This document shows, piece after piece, positions 25,299 through 33,821 of a stretch of 41,182 nt of DNA. Position 1 is the stretch's first letter. Every line of letters starts with the position of its first letter. This DNA is from Bacteroidia bacterium (GTDB lineage Bacteria; Bacteroidota; Bacteroidia; Cytophagales; Cyclobacteriaceae), in NCBI GenBank assembly GCA_030426345.1, contig JAUHYU010000044.1, positions 1-41,182 of the forward strand. The letters are read 5' to 3'. Both the position numbers and the translations under genes were made by a program. A model generated the notes under the pieces. That model had not been told where the DNA came from. It saw only the letters and a list, made by a program, of their open reading frames with translations, and ran no database searches.

Positions 25299-25859
25299 TT
25301 AAGGTTTTTTGGAATTCTGTTGATCTTGCTGTTTGTCAATCGTGGCTGTAAGGATATTAAGAATCTTTGCCATTCCGGCCGGCATATCATCCTGAACGGC
25401 ATGCACGCCGACATCAATCGTATACTCCACAGAATACTTGGAATTCTTTGTGGATGTAGAATCCTTTTTGCTAGAAACTGAAGCACTCATTTCGGCCTTT
25501 GCAAACCAATAACTTGCCCCAGCTGTCAGCGAAGCACTTACTTCTTTACTTTTTTTCTCGCTTTCTTCCGACTCAGTGGATTGTGACATGCTCGCCTTGA
25601 AGTTGATATTCATGTCATCAATGCGAATAAATGGAATTGGCACGATCGTCAAAAGTGGAACTTCCAACGTTTGTTCGTCACTTTTGGTGCCATACTTAAA
25701 TACCACATTTACAACCTTGTCATCCTTGTCAAACCCAACGCTTTTGATAAAATCAACTGTTGATAACGCAGCATTTGCCTGCGCCTGAATGGCGGCATTC
25801 ATAGGCCCGCCAATTAGCGCTCCAAATGGAATGGATGCTAACCTTTGCTCTAAAGCCAT
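25299..25859 (-). CDS. DUF2589 protein, first gene of a six-gene operon
   Basis: A 186-residue protein of the DUF2589 family. An Ala-rich helix (IPFGALIGGPMNAAIQAQANAALSTVDFIKSVGF) is followed by the strands VVNVVFKYGTKSDEQTLEVPLLTIVPIPFIRIDDMNINFKASM. A Ser/Lys-rich region then contains ASLTAGASYWFAKAEMSASVSS. The C-terminal strand and motif read YTIDVGVHAVQDDMPAGMAKILNIL. It heads a run of six minus-strand genes with gaps of 3, 9, 4, 9 and 16 bases. The 174-base region upstream shows no exact TAnnTTTG box. The biochemical role of the family is unknown to me; the repeated occurrence of two copies with a third similar protein suggests a hetero-oligomer. Confidence 0.85.
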   Translation of the reverse strand: MALEQRLASIPFGALIGGPMNAAIQAQANAALSTVDFIKSVGFDKDDKVVNVVFKYGTKSDEQTLEVPLLTIVPIPFIRIDDMNINFKASMSQSTESEESEKKSKEVSASLTAGASYWFAKAEMSASVSSKKDSTSTKNSKYSVEYTIDVGVHAVQDDMPAGMAKILNILTATIDKQQDQQNSKKP

Positions 25860-26033
25860 AATTTTGAGGTTTAGTAAAAAAAAGAATCAACTAAATATAT
25901 GAATAATTAACATCTTTCTAAAAAATGATGGGAATCTTTCATCATATTCCATTCCTTCAAAAAAAGCATTTATGAACTGATCGGATTAAACCGCTGTGGC
26001 TTTTAGCTTGTCATACTAACTTCTGACTGGTAA

Positions 26034-27956
26034 CTAGTTTTCTTCGATAGAAAATTCTATTCTCCGGTTGATCTTTTGGCCTTCCTCAGTATTGTTGGTT
26101 GCGAGAGGTTGGGATTCACCAAAGCCTTTATATGTTAAATTATCAGATGAAATCCCTTGCTGTATCAGAAAATTGTAAACTGATTTGGCCCGCTTTTCAG
26201 ACAAATCGAGATTGTAATTTTCTGCCCCTTGGTTATCTGTATGGCCAGAAATCATAATTTTCACATCTGGATTTAGAGACAAAAAACTGACTATTTTATT
26301 GAGTTCAGTTTCTGAGCTTTGCGTCAATTGGGCACTATTGAATTCAAAAAATATATTGTTCAGCCGAACAGTATTTCCCTTTTTGATGGGTTTTAGATAA
26401 ATATCCTTTTTGATTTTATCACTGTCCTCAACCTTGATATCAAAAGATTGACTTTCGAATAAATACCCCTCGCGCTCAATGTAAAGTGCAATTTTGCTTT
26501 CCTCATTTAAAATGGAAAAATACTCCCCTGTGACAGGGTCGGAAGTAAATATTGCCAACGGTTCTTCAGACCCCAAGTCAAACAGCTCAATTTTTGCATC
26601 AAGAGGTTCTTGGGTATCAGCATCATACACATTTCCCGTAAGGTAAATACTCCGATTGTCTAAGATGCCTTTTTGAGGAAATTCAAATCCATATAGTAAA
26701 CTTTGCTTTTTCCCATCTTTCCCAATTCGTTCAAATGAGTAATAACCATTTTTTCCATTGGTGGAAACGAACAGCGACACTTGATCTTCATGGGTATTAA
26801 CAGGGTATCCAAGATTGGTTGGGCGCATCCATACCCCATCCTTCAGCTCACTTTTGTAGAGATCAAATCCTCCAAACCCCGGAAATCCCTTCGAAGCAAA
26901 AAACAAGGTTGTTCCATTAACGTGGATAAATGGCGAAACTTCATCTTCTTTGGTATTTACTCCAGGCCCAAGGTTTACAGCCTTCTGCCATTCTTGATCT
27001 GCATTTAGTTTCGACATCCAAATGTCTCTTTTTCCAAATCCTCCACTCCTATCTGAAATGAAAAATAATTTTCTTCCATCTGCCGACAAAGTTGGTTGGG
27101 AATCCCACGAAATTGAATTGATATTTTCGCCAAGGTTCTTCGGCACGCTCCACTCCTCTCCGGTTTTGTAAGTGATATACAAATCGCACCCCCCAACAGA
27201 AGGCCGTCCCTCACAGTTGGTAAAAATAAGTGTACGCCCGTCTGCTGAGATGGCACAAGTACCTTCATTGAATTGTGAATTGATATTTGGAGAAATAGAA
27301 ACGGGGGTTTTCCATTGGCCACTTTGATCCTTTTCACTGATCATGATGTTTTCGTCATGGCTAAAGGACACCCCACTTCTTGCAGTGTAAATGATCGTAT
27401 TTTCATCCGCTGTCAGCACCGGAAAGTATTGGAGCGGAAAGGCATTTAAGGTTTCAGAAAGTGCCTCTGGATGGATATACAAGGGTTTTTTGATATTTTC
27501 TAAGGCAAAACTTATATTGGTTCGAAGATCCTCTACATCAGCTCTAATACGCGGATTGGAAATGCCCATCCGCTCCAATTCCTGTAACATTCCAGCAGAC
27601 TCCTCATATCTACCGGTATTGAAATATACCTTACCGAGAGAGTAATAAACGTTTTTATATTTATAAGAATGTGGTGCAATCCTTACAATTTCTTCCAAAT
27701 GCTTTTGTTGGCCAGGTACATTTCGCAACAATTCATAGGAAAATGCTAGCTTTAAGTGTGCCTCCAGAAAATCATTGTCTTTTGCTACGGCGTCGTTCAA
27801 CTTCTCAATCGCCTCCGGAAATTTCCGTTGCCGCAAAAGCAGTTGTGCGTTCTCATACAGCTTTATCGCCTTTTTTGATTTAGTAGAATAGCCAGGCTGA
27901 CCAAATGTGAACGATGAGATTAACAAAAATATGACTAGAAAAACAGTACCTTTCAT
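26034..27956 (-). CDS. OmpA-family outer-membrane-associated protein with TPR, PD40 propeller and CRD domains (PorE-like architecture)
   Basis: A 640-residue exported protein. The signal peptide (about 1-19, ending TFGQ) lacks a lipobox cysteine. TPR helices follow (about 25-150), then PD40 beta-propeller blades (about 180-400) with repeated 'ADGRTLIFTNCEG' and 'ADGRKLFFISDRSGGFGKRDIW' type sequences. Next come a carboxypeptidase-regulatory-like beta domain (about 437-512) and a C-terminal OmpA peptidoglycan-binding domain (about 530-640) with SGHTDNQGAENYNLDLSEKRA. This is the same domain order as PorE of the type IX secretion system, but many paralogues share it and PorE itself is a lipoprotein. 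It probably anchors a complex to peptidoglycan. Confidence 0.88.
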   Translation of the reverse strand: MKGTVFLVIFLLISSFTFGQPGYSTKSKKAIKLYENAQLLLRQRKFPEAIEKLNDAVAKDNDFLEAHLKLAFSYELLRNVPGQQKHLEEIVRIAPHSYKYKNVYYSLGKVYFNTGRYEESAGMLQELERMGISNPRIRADVEDLRTNISFALENIKKPLYIHPEALSETLNAFPLQYFPVLTADENTIIYTARSGVSFSHDENIMISEKDQSGQWKTPVSISPNINSQFNEGTCAISADGRTLIFTNCEGRPSVGGCDLYITYKTGEEWSVPKNLGENINSISWDSQPTLSADGRKLFFISDRSGGFGKRDIWMSKLNADQEWQKAVNLGPGVNTKEDEVSPFIHVNGTTLFFASKGFPGFGGFDLYKSELKDGVWMRPTNLGYPVNTHEDQVSLFVSTNGKNGYYSFERIGKDGKKQSLLYGFEFPQKGILDNRSIYLTGNVYDADTQEPLDAKIELFDLGSEEPLAIFTSDPVTGEYFSILNEESKIALYIEREGYLFESQSFDIKVEDSDKIKKDIYLKPIKKGNTVRLNNIFFEFNSAQLTQSSETELNKIVSFLSLNPDVKIMISGHTDNQGAENYNLDLSEKRAKSVYNFLIQQGISSDNLTYKGFGESQPLATNNTEEGQKINRRIEFSIEEN

Positions 27957-28049
27957 CCAATTAAAATTTACTGTAACATAGCCAATTCTAAATAATAATC
28001 ACATATGGGCATGCCCCAATAATCCCCCCAAAATGGCATATGTCATAAA

Positions 28050-28676
28050 TTACGGGATATTCATGAATTTATGTACCTGTAACGATATTTCCCAGCGGGG
28101 ATTGTTTTTGACGTATGCTATGATTTGCGGTAGCATTTCATCAGCCTTAGACCATTCCGGTTGTAAATAAAGCTTACAGCCTGTACTAACTTTCGCTGCC
28201 ATTTGTTCACCCCACTTGAAATCATGTTTGTTAAAAACAATTACTTTAAGCTCATCTGCACTTTGAAATACTTCTGGCAGTGGTTGCTTGAATTTTTTTG
28301 GAGAAAGGCAAATCCAATCCCAAACCCCTGTTAGCTTATAGGCTCCGGAAGTCTCCAAATGTGTGTTAAATCCATGGATTTTCAGTGCTATTGTCAACAC
28401 TTCAAGGTCATACATCAATGGCTCTCCGCCTGTAATCACAACCATTTTGGAAGTGGATTCCTGCGCCATAGCAATCATGTCACTTACTGCAACAAACTCA
28501 TGATCTCCGGCATTCCAAGATTCCTTTACATCACACCAAGTGCACCCTACATCACACCCTGCCAATCTGATGAAGTACGCCGCCTTTCCAGAATGAAATC
28601 CCTCACCCTGAACGGTATAGAAATTTTCCATCAATGGAAGTTTCATATCGATTTCGGCAAGTTCTGTTTTGTCCAT
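28050..28676 (-). CDS. queE: QueE, 7-carboxy-7-deazaguanine synthase
   Basis: QueE is a radical-SAM enzyme that turns 6-carboxytetrahydropterin into 7-carboxy-7-deazaguanine on the way to queuosine. The Fe-S cysteines are in CDVGCTWCDVKESW (a Cx3Cx2C arrangement) after the opening PLMENFYTVQGEGFHSGKAAYFIRLAG. MVVITGGEPLMYDL is the SAM-contact motif, and HLETSGAY follows. The 208-residue length is usual. The other queuosine genes (queC, queD, queF) are not in the window. It lies 37 bases after folD on the same strand. A diverged copy of the interspersed element falls in the codons around KIHGFNTH. Confidence 0.93.
   Translation of the reverse strand: MDKTELAEIDMKLPLMENFYTVQGEGFHSGKAAYFIRLAGCDVGCTWCDVKESWNAGDHEFVAVSDMIAMAQESTSKMVVITGGEPLMYDLEVLTIALKIHGFNTHLETSGAYKLTGVWDWICLSPKKFKQPLPEVFQSADELKVIVFNKHDFKWGEQMAAKVSTGCKLYLQPEWSKADEMLPQIIAYVKNNPRWEISLQVHKFMNIP
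28371..28393 (+). repeat. interspersed element, copy inside queE
   Basis: TCCATGGATTTT, CAG, TGCTATTG: exact core, weak T-run. It lies antisense to the queE codons for KIHGF. Confidence 0.5.
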
Positions 28677-28713
28677 TGCTTAAATAACAAATATTGGGGA
28701 AAAGTATTTGGTG

Positions 28714-29598
28714 CTAATTGTATATTTTTTTCTCTGCGGCAAGCAGCGTATTCATCAACAAAGATGCCCTGGTCATTGGTCCCACACCTCCAGGCACAGG
28801 GGTGATAAAACTGCACTTTGGAGCCACACTGTCAAAATCCACATCGCCTTTCAATGCAAATCCGCTTTTCTTAGATGCATCCTCTACACGGGAAATTCCC
28901 ACATCAATGACCACAGTATCTTCTTTAATCATATCCCCGGTCAAGAATCCAGGAATACCCAATGCCGCAACGACAATATCCGCCTGCAACGTCATTTCCT
29001 TGATATCTTTCGTCCTGCTATGGCACAACGTGACCGTACAGTTGCCTGGGTAGCCCTTTCGCGAAAGCAGGATGCTCATTGGCGATCCTACGATATCACT
29101 CCTTCCGATGACCACGCAGTGCTTGCCAGAAGTTTCAATTTCATACCTTTCTAACAATTGCAAAATACCATATGGTGTAGCAGAAATATATGCAGGAAGA
29201 CTTTTGGCCATGCGCCCAACATTGACGGGGTGAAAGCCATCTACGTCCTTTTCAGGTTTTATCCTATCAGTAACTTTTTGTACAGAAATATGATCTGGAA
29301 TCGGCAATTGAACGATCAATCCATCAATGTCCGGATCGTCATTAATTCTTTCTACTTCTTCTAAAAGTTCCTCCTCAGTCACTGAATTGTCGAACCGCTT
29401 CAGGGTGGACTTGTACCCGACCTGAGCACAATCTTTTACCTTATTGCTGACATAGGCTTCGCTCGCTCCGTCATTCCCCACCAAAATTGCCGCAAGATGG
29501 GGAATTTTACCTCCCTTGATTTTTATTGCTTCTACCTTTTCAGCAATTTCAATTCTAATGTCCGAAGATGTTTTTTTTCCGTCGAGTAGTGTTGCCAT
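28714..29598 (-). CDS. folD: FolD, methylenetetrahydrofolate dehydrogenase/cyclohydrolase
   Basis: FolD interconverts 5,10-methylene-, 5,10-methenyl- and 10-formyl-tetrahydrofolate with NADP+. The catalytic lysine lies in [16 protein letters not shown] (near residue 55), and [12 protein letters not shown], the second signature, follows at about 94. The NADP-binding loop is [18 protein letters not shown] (about 160-177), and the C-terminal signature is [17 protein letters not shown] (about 268-284). The 294-residue length is normal. It has the housekeeping one-carbon role, and sits between lepA and queE, all reading leftwards. A 116-base gap with a copy of the interspersed element separates it from lepA. 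Confidence 0.97.
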   Translation of the reverse strand: MATLLDGKKTSSDIRIEIAEKVEAIKIKGGKIPHLAAILVGNDGASEAYVSNKVKDCAQVGYKSTLKRFDNSVTEEELLEEVERINDDPDIDGLIVQLPIPDHISVQKVTDRIKPEKDVDGFHPVNVGRMAKSLPAYISATPYGILQLLERYEIETSGKHCVVIGRSDIVGSPMSILLSRKGYPGNCTVTLCHSRTKDIKEMTLQADIVVAALGIPGFLTGDMIKEDTVVIDVGISRVEDASKKSGFALKGDVDFDSVAPKCSFITPVPGGVGPMTRASLLMNTLLAAEKKIYN

Positions 29599-29665
29599 GC
29601 CTGTTTTGAATTTAATATAGAGTTGGCTATTTATATTTTATGGATTATCCGAAAAACAGTTGCCT

Positions 29666-29688
29666 GTCATGGATTTTTAATGCTTTTT
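29666..29688 (+). repeat. interspersed 23-bp element between folD and lepA
   Basis: GTCATGGATTTT, TAA, TGCTTTTT: exact core and full T-run, in the short gap between lepA and folD. Confidence 0.75.
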
Positions 29689-29714
29689 TCAACTAACATT
29701 TATCACAACTAAGA

Positions 29715-31502
29715 TCAATCCAACTTGAGCACTGCCATAAATGCCTCTTGAGGAATTTCCACATTCCCCACACTTTTCATACGTTTCTTGCCCTTTTTCT
29801 GCTTCTCAAGAAGCTTTCTCTTCCTTGTAATATCTCCACCGTAGCATTTTGCCAATACATTTTTTCGCATGGCTTTCACGCTTTCTCTCGCAATAATCTT
29901 GGTACCAATAGATGCCTGTATGGCAATCTCAAACATCTGGCGAGGTATCAATCCTCTTAATTTTTCACAAAGTCGCTTGCCCCATTCGTAAGCCTTGTCT
30001 CGATGCACAATGGCCGATAGTGCATCTACTTTATCACCATTGAGCATAATATCCAACTTCACCATGGTTGATTTTTGATATCCAATCAACTCATAATCCA
30101 AAGAAGCATAGCCACGAGAGATGGTTTTCAAACGGTCAAAAAAGTCAAAGACAATTTCTGCCAAAGGCAATTCAAACGTTAATTCTACACGATCACTAGT
30201 GAGATAAACCTGATTTTTGATCACCCCGCGCTTGTCGATAGCCAAGGCAATAATCGGCCCGATATAATCTGATTTCGAAATGATTTGTGCCTTGATATAT
30301 GGCTCCTCAATATGCGATATCGTATTAGGCTCCGGCATTTCGGCAGGTGCGTTTACTTCCAAAAAGGTTCCATCAGTCTTGATTGCCCGAAACTGCACCG
30401 ATGGCACAGTAGTAATCACGGTCATGTCAAACTCTCGCTCCAGCCGTTCCTGAACTATTTCCATGTGCAGCATTCCGAGGAACCCACACCTAAACCCAAA
30501 ACCAAGTGCTACGGATGTTTCAGGCTCCCACACCAACGAGGCATCGTTAAGCTGTAGCTTTTCCATGGAGGCGCGAAGCTCCTCATATTCGCTGGTCTCT
30601 ACCGGGTAAATGCCTGCAAAAACCATGGGTTTCACATTTTCAAATCCTTTGATTCCTTTGGCACAAGGACGGTCCACATGCGTGATCGTATCCCCAACTT
30701 TTACTTCTTTGGCAACTTTGATTCCGGAAATAAGATATCCAACATTTCCGGCACTGATTTTATTTGCTGGTTGTTGTTTGAACCCTAGCACTCCTATTTC
30801 ATCAGCATCGTATGTTTTTCCGGTATTGATGAATTTTACTTTATCCCCTTTTCTTATTTCTCCATTGAATATTCTGAAGATAACTTCTATTCCCCTGTAT
30901 GAATTGAAAACAGAATCGAAGATCATGGCCTGTAGCGGCTCGTCTGGGTTACCGCTTGGTGCAGGCACTCGGTTTACAATGGCTTCCAGAATTTCAGCAA
31001 TTCCAATCCCTTCCTTTGCGGATGCATAAACTACATCATCTCCATCTATACCAAGCAGATCGACTATTTGGTCTTTTACTTCTTCGGGTTGTGCACCAGG
31101 AAGATCAATTTTATTGATTACCGGAATGATCTCTAAATCATGCTCCATGGCAAGATAAAGATTGGAAATGGTCTGCGCTTCGATACCCTGAGATGCATCC
31201 ACAATCAACAAGGCCCCTTCACATGCCGCGATTGACCTGGATACTTCATACGAAAAATCCACGTGCCCGGGAGTGTCGATAAGATTTAGAATATAATCCG
31301 CACCCTCATAGTGATAATTCATTTGAATTGCATGGCTTTTGATCGTGATCCCCCGCTCGCGCTCCAAATCCATATTATCGAGCAACTGCTCTTGCATCTC
31401 CCTCGCGGTCACAGTAGAAGTGGCCTCCAAAAGGCGATCGGCCAAGGTGCTTTTTCCATGGTCGATGTGTGCGATAATGCAGAAATTCCTTATTTTTTCC
31501 AT
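29715..31502 (-). CDS. lepA: LepA (elongation factor 4), ribosome-associated GTPase
   Basis: LepA is a translational GTPase that acts on the ribosome, helping initiation or back-translocation. The P-loop [14 protein letters not shown] is at about residues 9-22; [14 protein letters not shown] and NKIDLPGA complete the G domain. [20 protein letters not shown] marks domain III, and the C-terminal LepA-specific domain carries [39 protein letters not shown]. The length is 595 residues from the ATG at 31502, which gives [16 protein letters not shown] as in other LepA; an in-frame TTG six bases earlier is less likely. An exact -7 box lies 18 bases upstream. Confidence 0.97.
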   Translation of the reverse strand: MEKIRNFCIIAHIDHGKSTLADRLLEATSTVTAREMQEQLLDNMDLERERGITIKSHAIQMNYHYEGADYILNLIDTPGHVDFSYEVSRSIAACEGALLIVDASQGIEAQTISNLYLAMEHDLEIIPVINKIDLPGAQPEEVKDQIVDLLGIDGDDVVYASAKEGIGIAEILEAIVNRVPAPSGNPDEPLQAMIFDSVFNSYRGIEVIFRIFNGEIRKGDKVKFINTGKTYDADEIGVLGFKQQPANKISAGNVGYLISGIKVAKEVKVGDTITHVDRPCAKGIKGFENVKPMVFAGIYPVETSEYEELRASMEKLQLNDASLVWEPETSVALGFGFRCGFLGMLHMEIVQERLEREFDMTVITTVPSVQFRAIKTDGTFLEVNAPAEMPEPNTISHIEEPYIKAQIISKSDYIGPIIALAIDKRGVIKNQVYLTSDRVELTFELPLAEIVFDFFDRLKTISRGYASLDYELIGYQKSTMVKLDIMLNGDKVDALSAIVHRDKAYEWGKRLCEKLRGLIPRQMFEIAIQASIGTKIIARESVKAMRKNVLAKCYGGDITRKRKLLEKQKKGKKRMKSVGNVEIPQEAFMAVLKLD

Positions 31503-31519
31503 ACCCAAAAAACGAACTG

Positions 31520-31527
31520 CAAAAGTA
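31520..31527 (-). promoter_or_regulatory. -7 box of the probable lepA promoter
   Basis: On the minus strand TACTTTTG matches TAnnTTTG exactly and would start a leader of only about ten bases before the lepA ATG. A TTG at the ideal 19-base distance is missing; the nearest is 24 bases upstream. Confidence 0.4.
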
Positions 31528-31607
31528 GGTATTATTAAGAGAATTCTGCACCAACTGGATTAAAAAATAAAAAAAAGGCCTAGCCGCTTATGGATGATTC
31601 GCTCATC

Positions 31608-31630
31608 AAAAAGCCTTAAAAATCCATGGA
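31608..31630 (-). repeat. interspersed 23-bp element upstream of lepA
   Basis: On the minus strand: TCCATGGATTTT, TAA, GGCTTTTT. Exact core and complete second half. It overlaps the outer stem of the hairpin at 31575-31617. Confidence 0.8.
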
Positions 31631-31807
31631 TTTGAAATGATTTAAAGAATGGGTTCTTAGAGACAAGGAACAATAAGTCGATGCATAATGAAGATATCAC
31701 TGATAAGTGACTAAACAAATGCTTTAAGTTATGGTTATTGCCTTATCTGACTAGGTTTAGCTATCACGCTAGGTATTCAAATTTCTTGAGATTAAAATAT
31801 TCTTAAA

Positions 31808-32461
31808 ATGGCTGCTACAAAAAGAAAGAAAATCACCAAAGAACAAATTGTCTCAAAATACATGGATTATGTATTGGAAGAGGAGCGATTGCCTGTTTCA
31901 GTTTTCAAGTTTTGTAAAAACATAAAAATATCTGAAGCAGAATTCTATGCTCATTTTGGCAATTTCGAAGCAATTCAATCCTCCATTTGGATAACATTTT
32001 TCCAACATACACTCACCCTGATCGAAAAGTCTCAAGAGTACTCAAGGTATGACAACCGAGGGAAATTACTTGCATTTTACTACACCTTCTTTGAGTTGTT
32101 GACCGCAAACAGAAGTTATGTATTATTTGCCTTGGATCAAAAGGGGGATCTTTCCGGGAAAATCAGACAGCTGGCTCCTCTATCAAAACTTTTCAAAGGG
32201 TACCTGGCCAAAGAAAACATGGTAAGCGAAGACGTCAACAAAAAACTCCAAATTCCAACTGCTGCGATGGAGGAATTGGGTTGGGGCCAATTTTTGGTCA
32301 TTCTGCGATTTTGGATTAAAGACCAGTCTCCGGGATTTGAAAAGACCGATGTCATGATCGAAAAATTCGTCAATACGGCTTATGACATTTCCGACTACAA
32401 GCCACTTGAGAGCATTGTTGATTTTGCCAAATTCATCATCAACGAAAAAGCCATTTTATGA
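31808..32461 (+). CDS. TetR-family transcription regulator
   Basis: A 217-residue TetR-type repressor. The helix-turn-helix occupies roughly residues 12-57 (KEQIVSKYMDYVLEEE, then SVFKFCKNIKISEAEFYAHFGNFEAIQSSIW), and the rest is an all-helical ligand-binding and dimerisation domain. The first helix lacks the usual Ala-rich core and the domain looks diverged, but the FYAHFGN turn is characteristic. Its last four bases (ATGA) overlap the start of a UbiB-type kinase gene. This TetR-kinase pair recurs in Bacteroidota, frequently near photolyase and carotenoid genes, so it likely regulates its own operon and possibly the convergent photolyase group. Confidence 0.85.
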   Translation: MAATKRKKITKEQIVSKYMDYVLEEERLPVSVFKFCKNIKISEAEFYAHFGNFEAIQSSIWITFFQHTLTLIEKSQEYSRYDNRGKLLAFYYTFFELLTANRSYVLFALDQKGDLSGKIRQLAPLSKLFKGYLAKENMVSEDVNKKLQIPTAAMEELGWGQFLVILRFWIKDQSPGFEKTDVMIEKFVNTAYDISDYKPLESIVDFAKFIINEKAIL

Positions 32462-33804
32462 AGACTATCGATGCCATCCCTGTGAGTAAAATCGGTCGGG
32501 CAAGCAAATTGATTTCCACGGGATTTAAAGTTGGCGCAAATCAATTGAAATACTACGGTGAGAAAATCACAAATCCGGAAGATGCTAAATCCAATTTGGA
32601 TCAAAATAACGCTGAAGATATTTACAATGGTTTGGTTCAGCTAAAAGGCAGTTCTCTAAAAGTAGCTCAAATGCTGAGCATGGACAAAACAATGTTGCCT
32701 GAAGCTTACGTCAACCAGTTTTCCTTAGCTCAATTTTCCGTACCTCCACTTTCCCCTCAACTAGTGGTAAAGACATTTAGAAAATACTTCGGCAAAAGTC
32801 CTGAGGAATTATATGACCATTTTGATTCTAAATCCCATCATGCAGCCAGTATCGGTCAAGTGCATAAGGCCAAGCTGAATGGTAAAGAATTAGCAGTCAA
32901 AATCCAATATCCCGGAGTGGCCGATAGCATTTCATCCGATCTAGCCATTGTCAAACCATTTGCTAAACAGCTCCTCAATCTTAAAGGAAATGATACGGAA
33001 AAATATTTTAAAGAAGTCGAATCAAAATTGATCGAGGAGATAGATTATTGCCTTGAACTAAAGCGCAGCAAAGAAATAACCACTCGATGTGGAATGATTT
33101 CAAATCTCAAATTTCCAGATTATTACGATGCGCTTTCAAATGAAAAAGTAATTACGATGGACTGGATGCATGGAATTCATCTATCAGATTTTGTAAAAAA
33201 ACAGCACCCTAAAAATGTCACTGATAAAATAGGACAGACGCTTTGGAATTTTTATATGTTCCAAATCCATGGGCTAAAAAAAGTACACGCGGATCCACAC
33301 CCAGGCAATTTTCTAGTAGATGAAAACCACAATCTGGTTGCTTTGGATTTTGGGTGTATCAAAGAAATTCCTCAAGAGTTTTATCGCCCTTACTTCGAAT
33401 TGATTGATCCAGCATGCATCAATAATGACGAAGTTTTCGAACAAAAACTACTCGAATTGGAAATACTTCGCGATGATGATTCGGAAAAAGAAAGTCGCTT
33501 TTTTAAGCAGTTCTTTAAAGAACTGCTGACTTTATTTACCAGGCCATTTCAGCAATCCTCTTTCGATTTTGACAATGATGATTTCTTCATGGAAATTGCT
33601 AAAAAGGGTAAAGGACTGGCAGATGATAAGGAGTTTCGCAAATTCAATCAAAATCGCGGATCAAAACACTTTTTGTATATGAATCGCACTTTCTTTGGGC
33701 TTTACAATTTGCTCTATAGTCTCAAGGCAACCATCCAAGTGAATGAGTTTGAGAAATATTTATCAGGCCATGAGAAAAGTGAACATATGGAAGTTCCTCA
33801 ATAA
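32458..33804 (+). CDS. UbiB/AarF/ADCK-family atypical kinase-like ATPase
   Basis: A 448-residue member of the UbiB family, kinase-like ATPases tied to quinone and lipid metabolism. The Ala-rich loop AASIGQVHKA (129-138), the lysine in LAVKIQYPG (K148), the catalytic loop HADPHPGNF (277-285) and DFG (297-299) are present. In place of the family's KxGQ motif the sequence reads KVAQ (68-71, within KGSSLKVAQMLS), so the glycine is replaced by alanine. No membrane helix is evident at the C-terminus, unlike E. coli UbiB. The gene is translationally coupled to the TetR gene and ends 17 bases from the convergent photolyase gene. Confidence 0.9.
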   Translation: MKTIDAIPVSKIGRASKLISTGFKVGANQLKYYGEKITNPEDAKSNLDQNNAEDIYNGLVQLKGSSLKVAQMLSMDKTMLPEAYVNQFSLAQFSVPPLSPQLVVKTFRKYFGKSPEELYDHFDSKSHHAASIGQVHKAKLNGKELAVKIQYPGVADSISSDLAIVKPFAKQLLNLKGNDTEKYFKEVESKLIEEIDYCLELKRSKEITTRCGMISNLKFPDYYDALSNEKVITMDWMHGIHLSDFVKKQHPKNVTDKIGQTLWNFYMFQIHGLKKVHADPHPGNFLVDENHNLVALDFGCIKEIPQEFYRPYFELIDPACINNDEVFEQKLLELEILRDDDSEKESRFFKQFFKELLTLFTRPFQQSSFDFDNDDFFMEIAKKGKGLADDKEFRKFNQNRGSKHFLYMNRTFFGLYNLLYSLKATIQVNEFEKYLSGHEKSEHMEVPQ

Positions 33805-33821
33805 GCTCCTCTCCCTACTTG

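Larger units (their letters stand above)
31503..31807. other. 305-bp divergent intergenic region, lepA / TetR gene
   Basis: It holds the lepA -7 box, a minus-strand hairpin at 31575-31617 (outer stem AAGGC/GCCTT, inner stem GATGA/TCATC) followed by a long T-rich tract on the minus strand, and a full copy of the interspersed element (31608-31630). No clear promoter for the TetR gene was found in 31631-31807, which shows no open reading frame of note. Confidence 0.55.
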
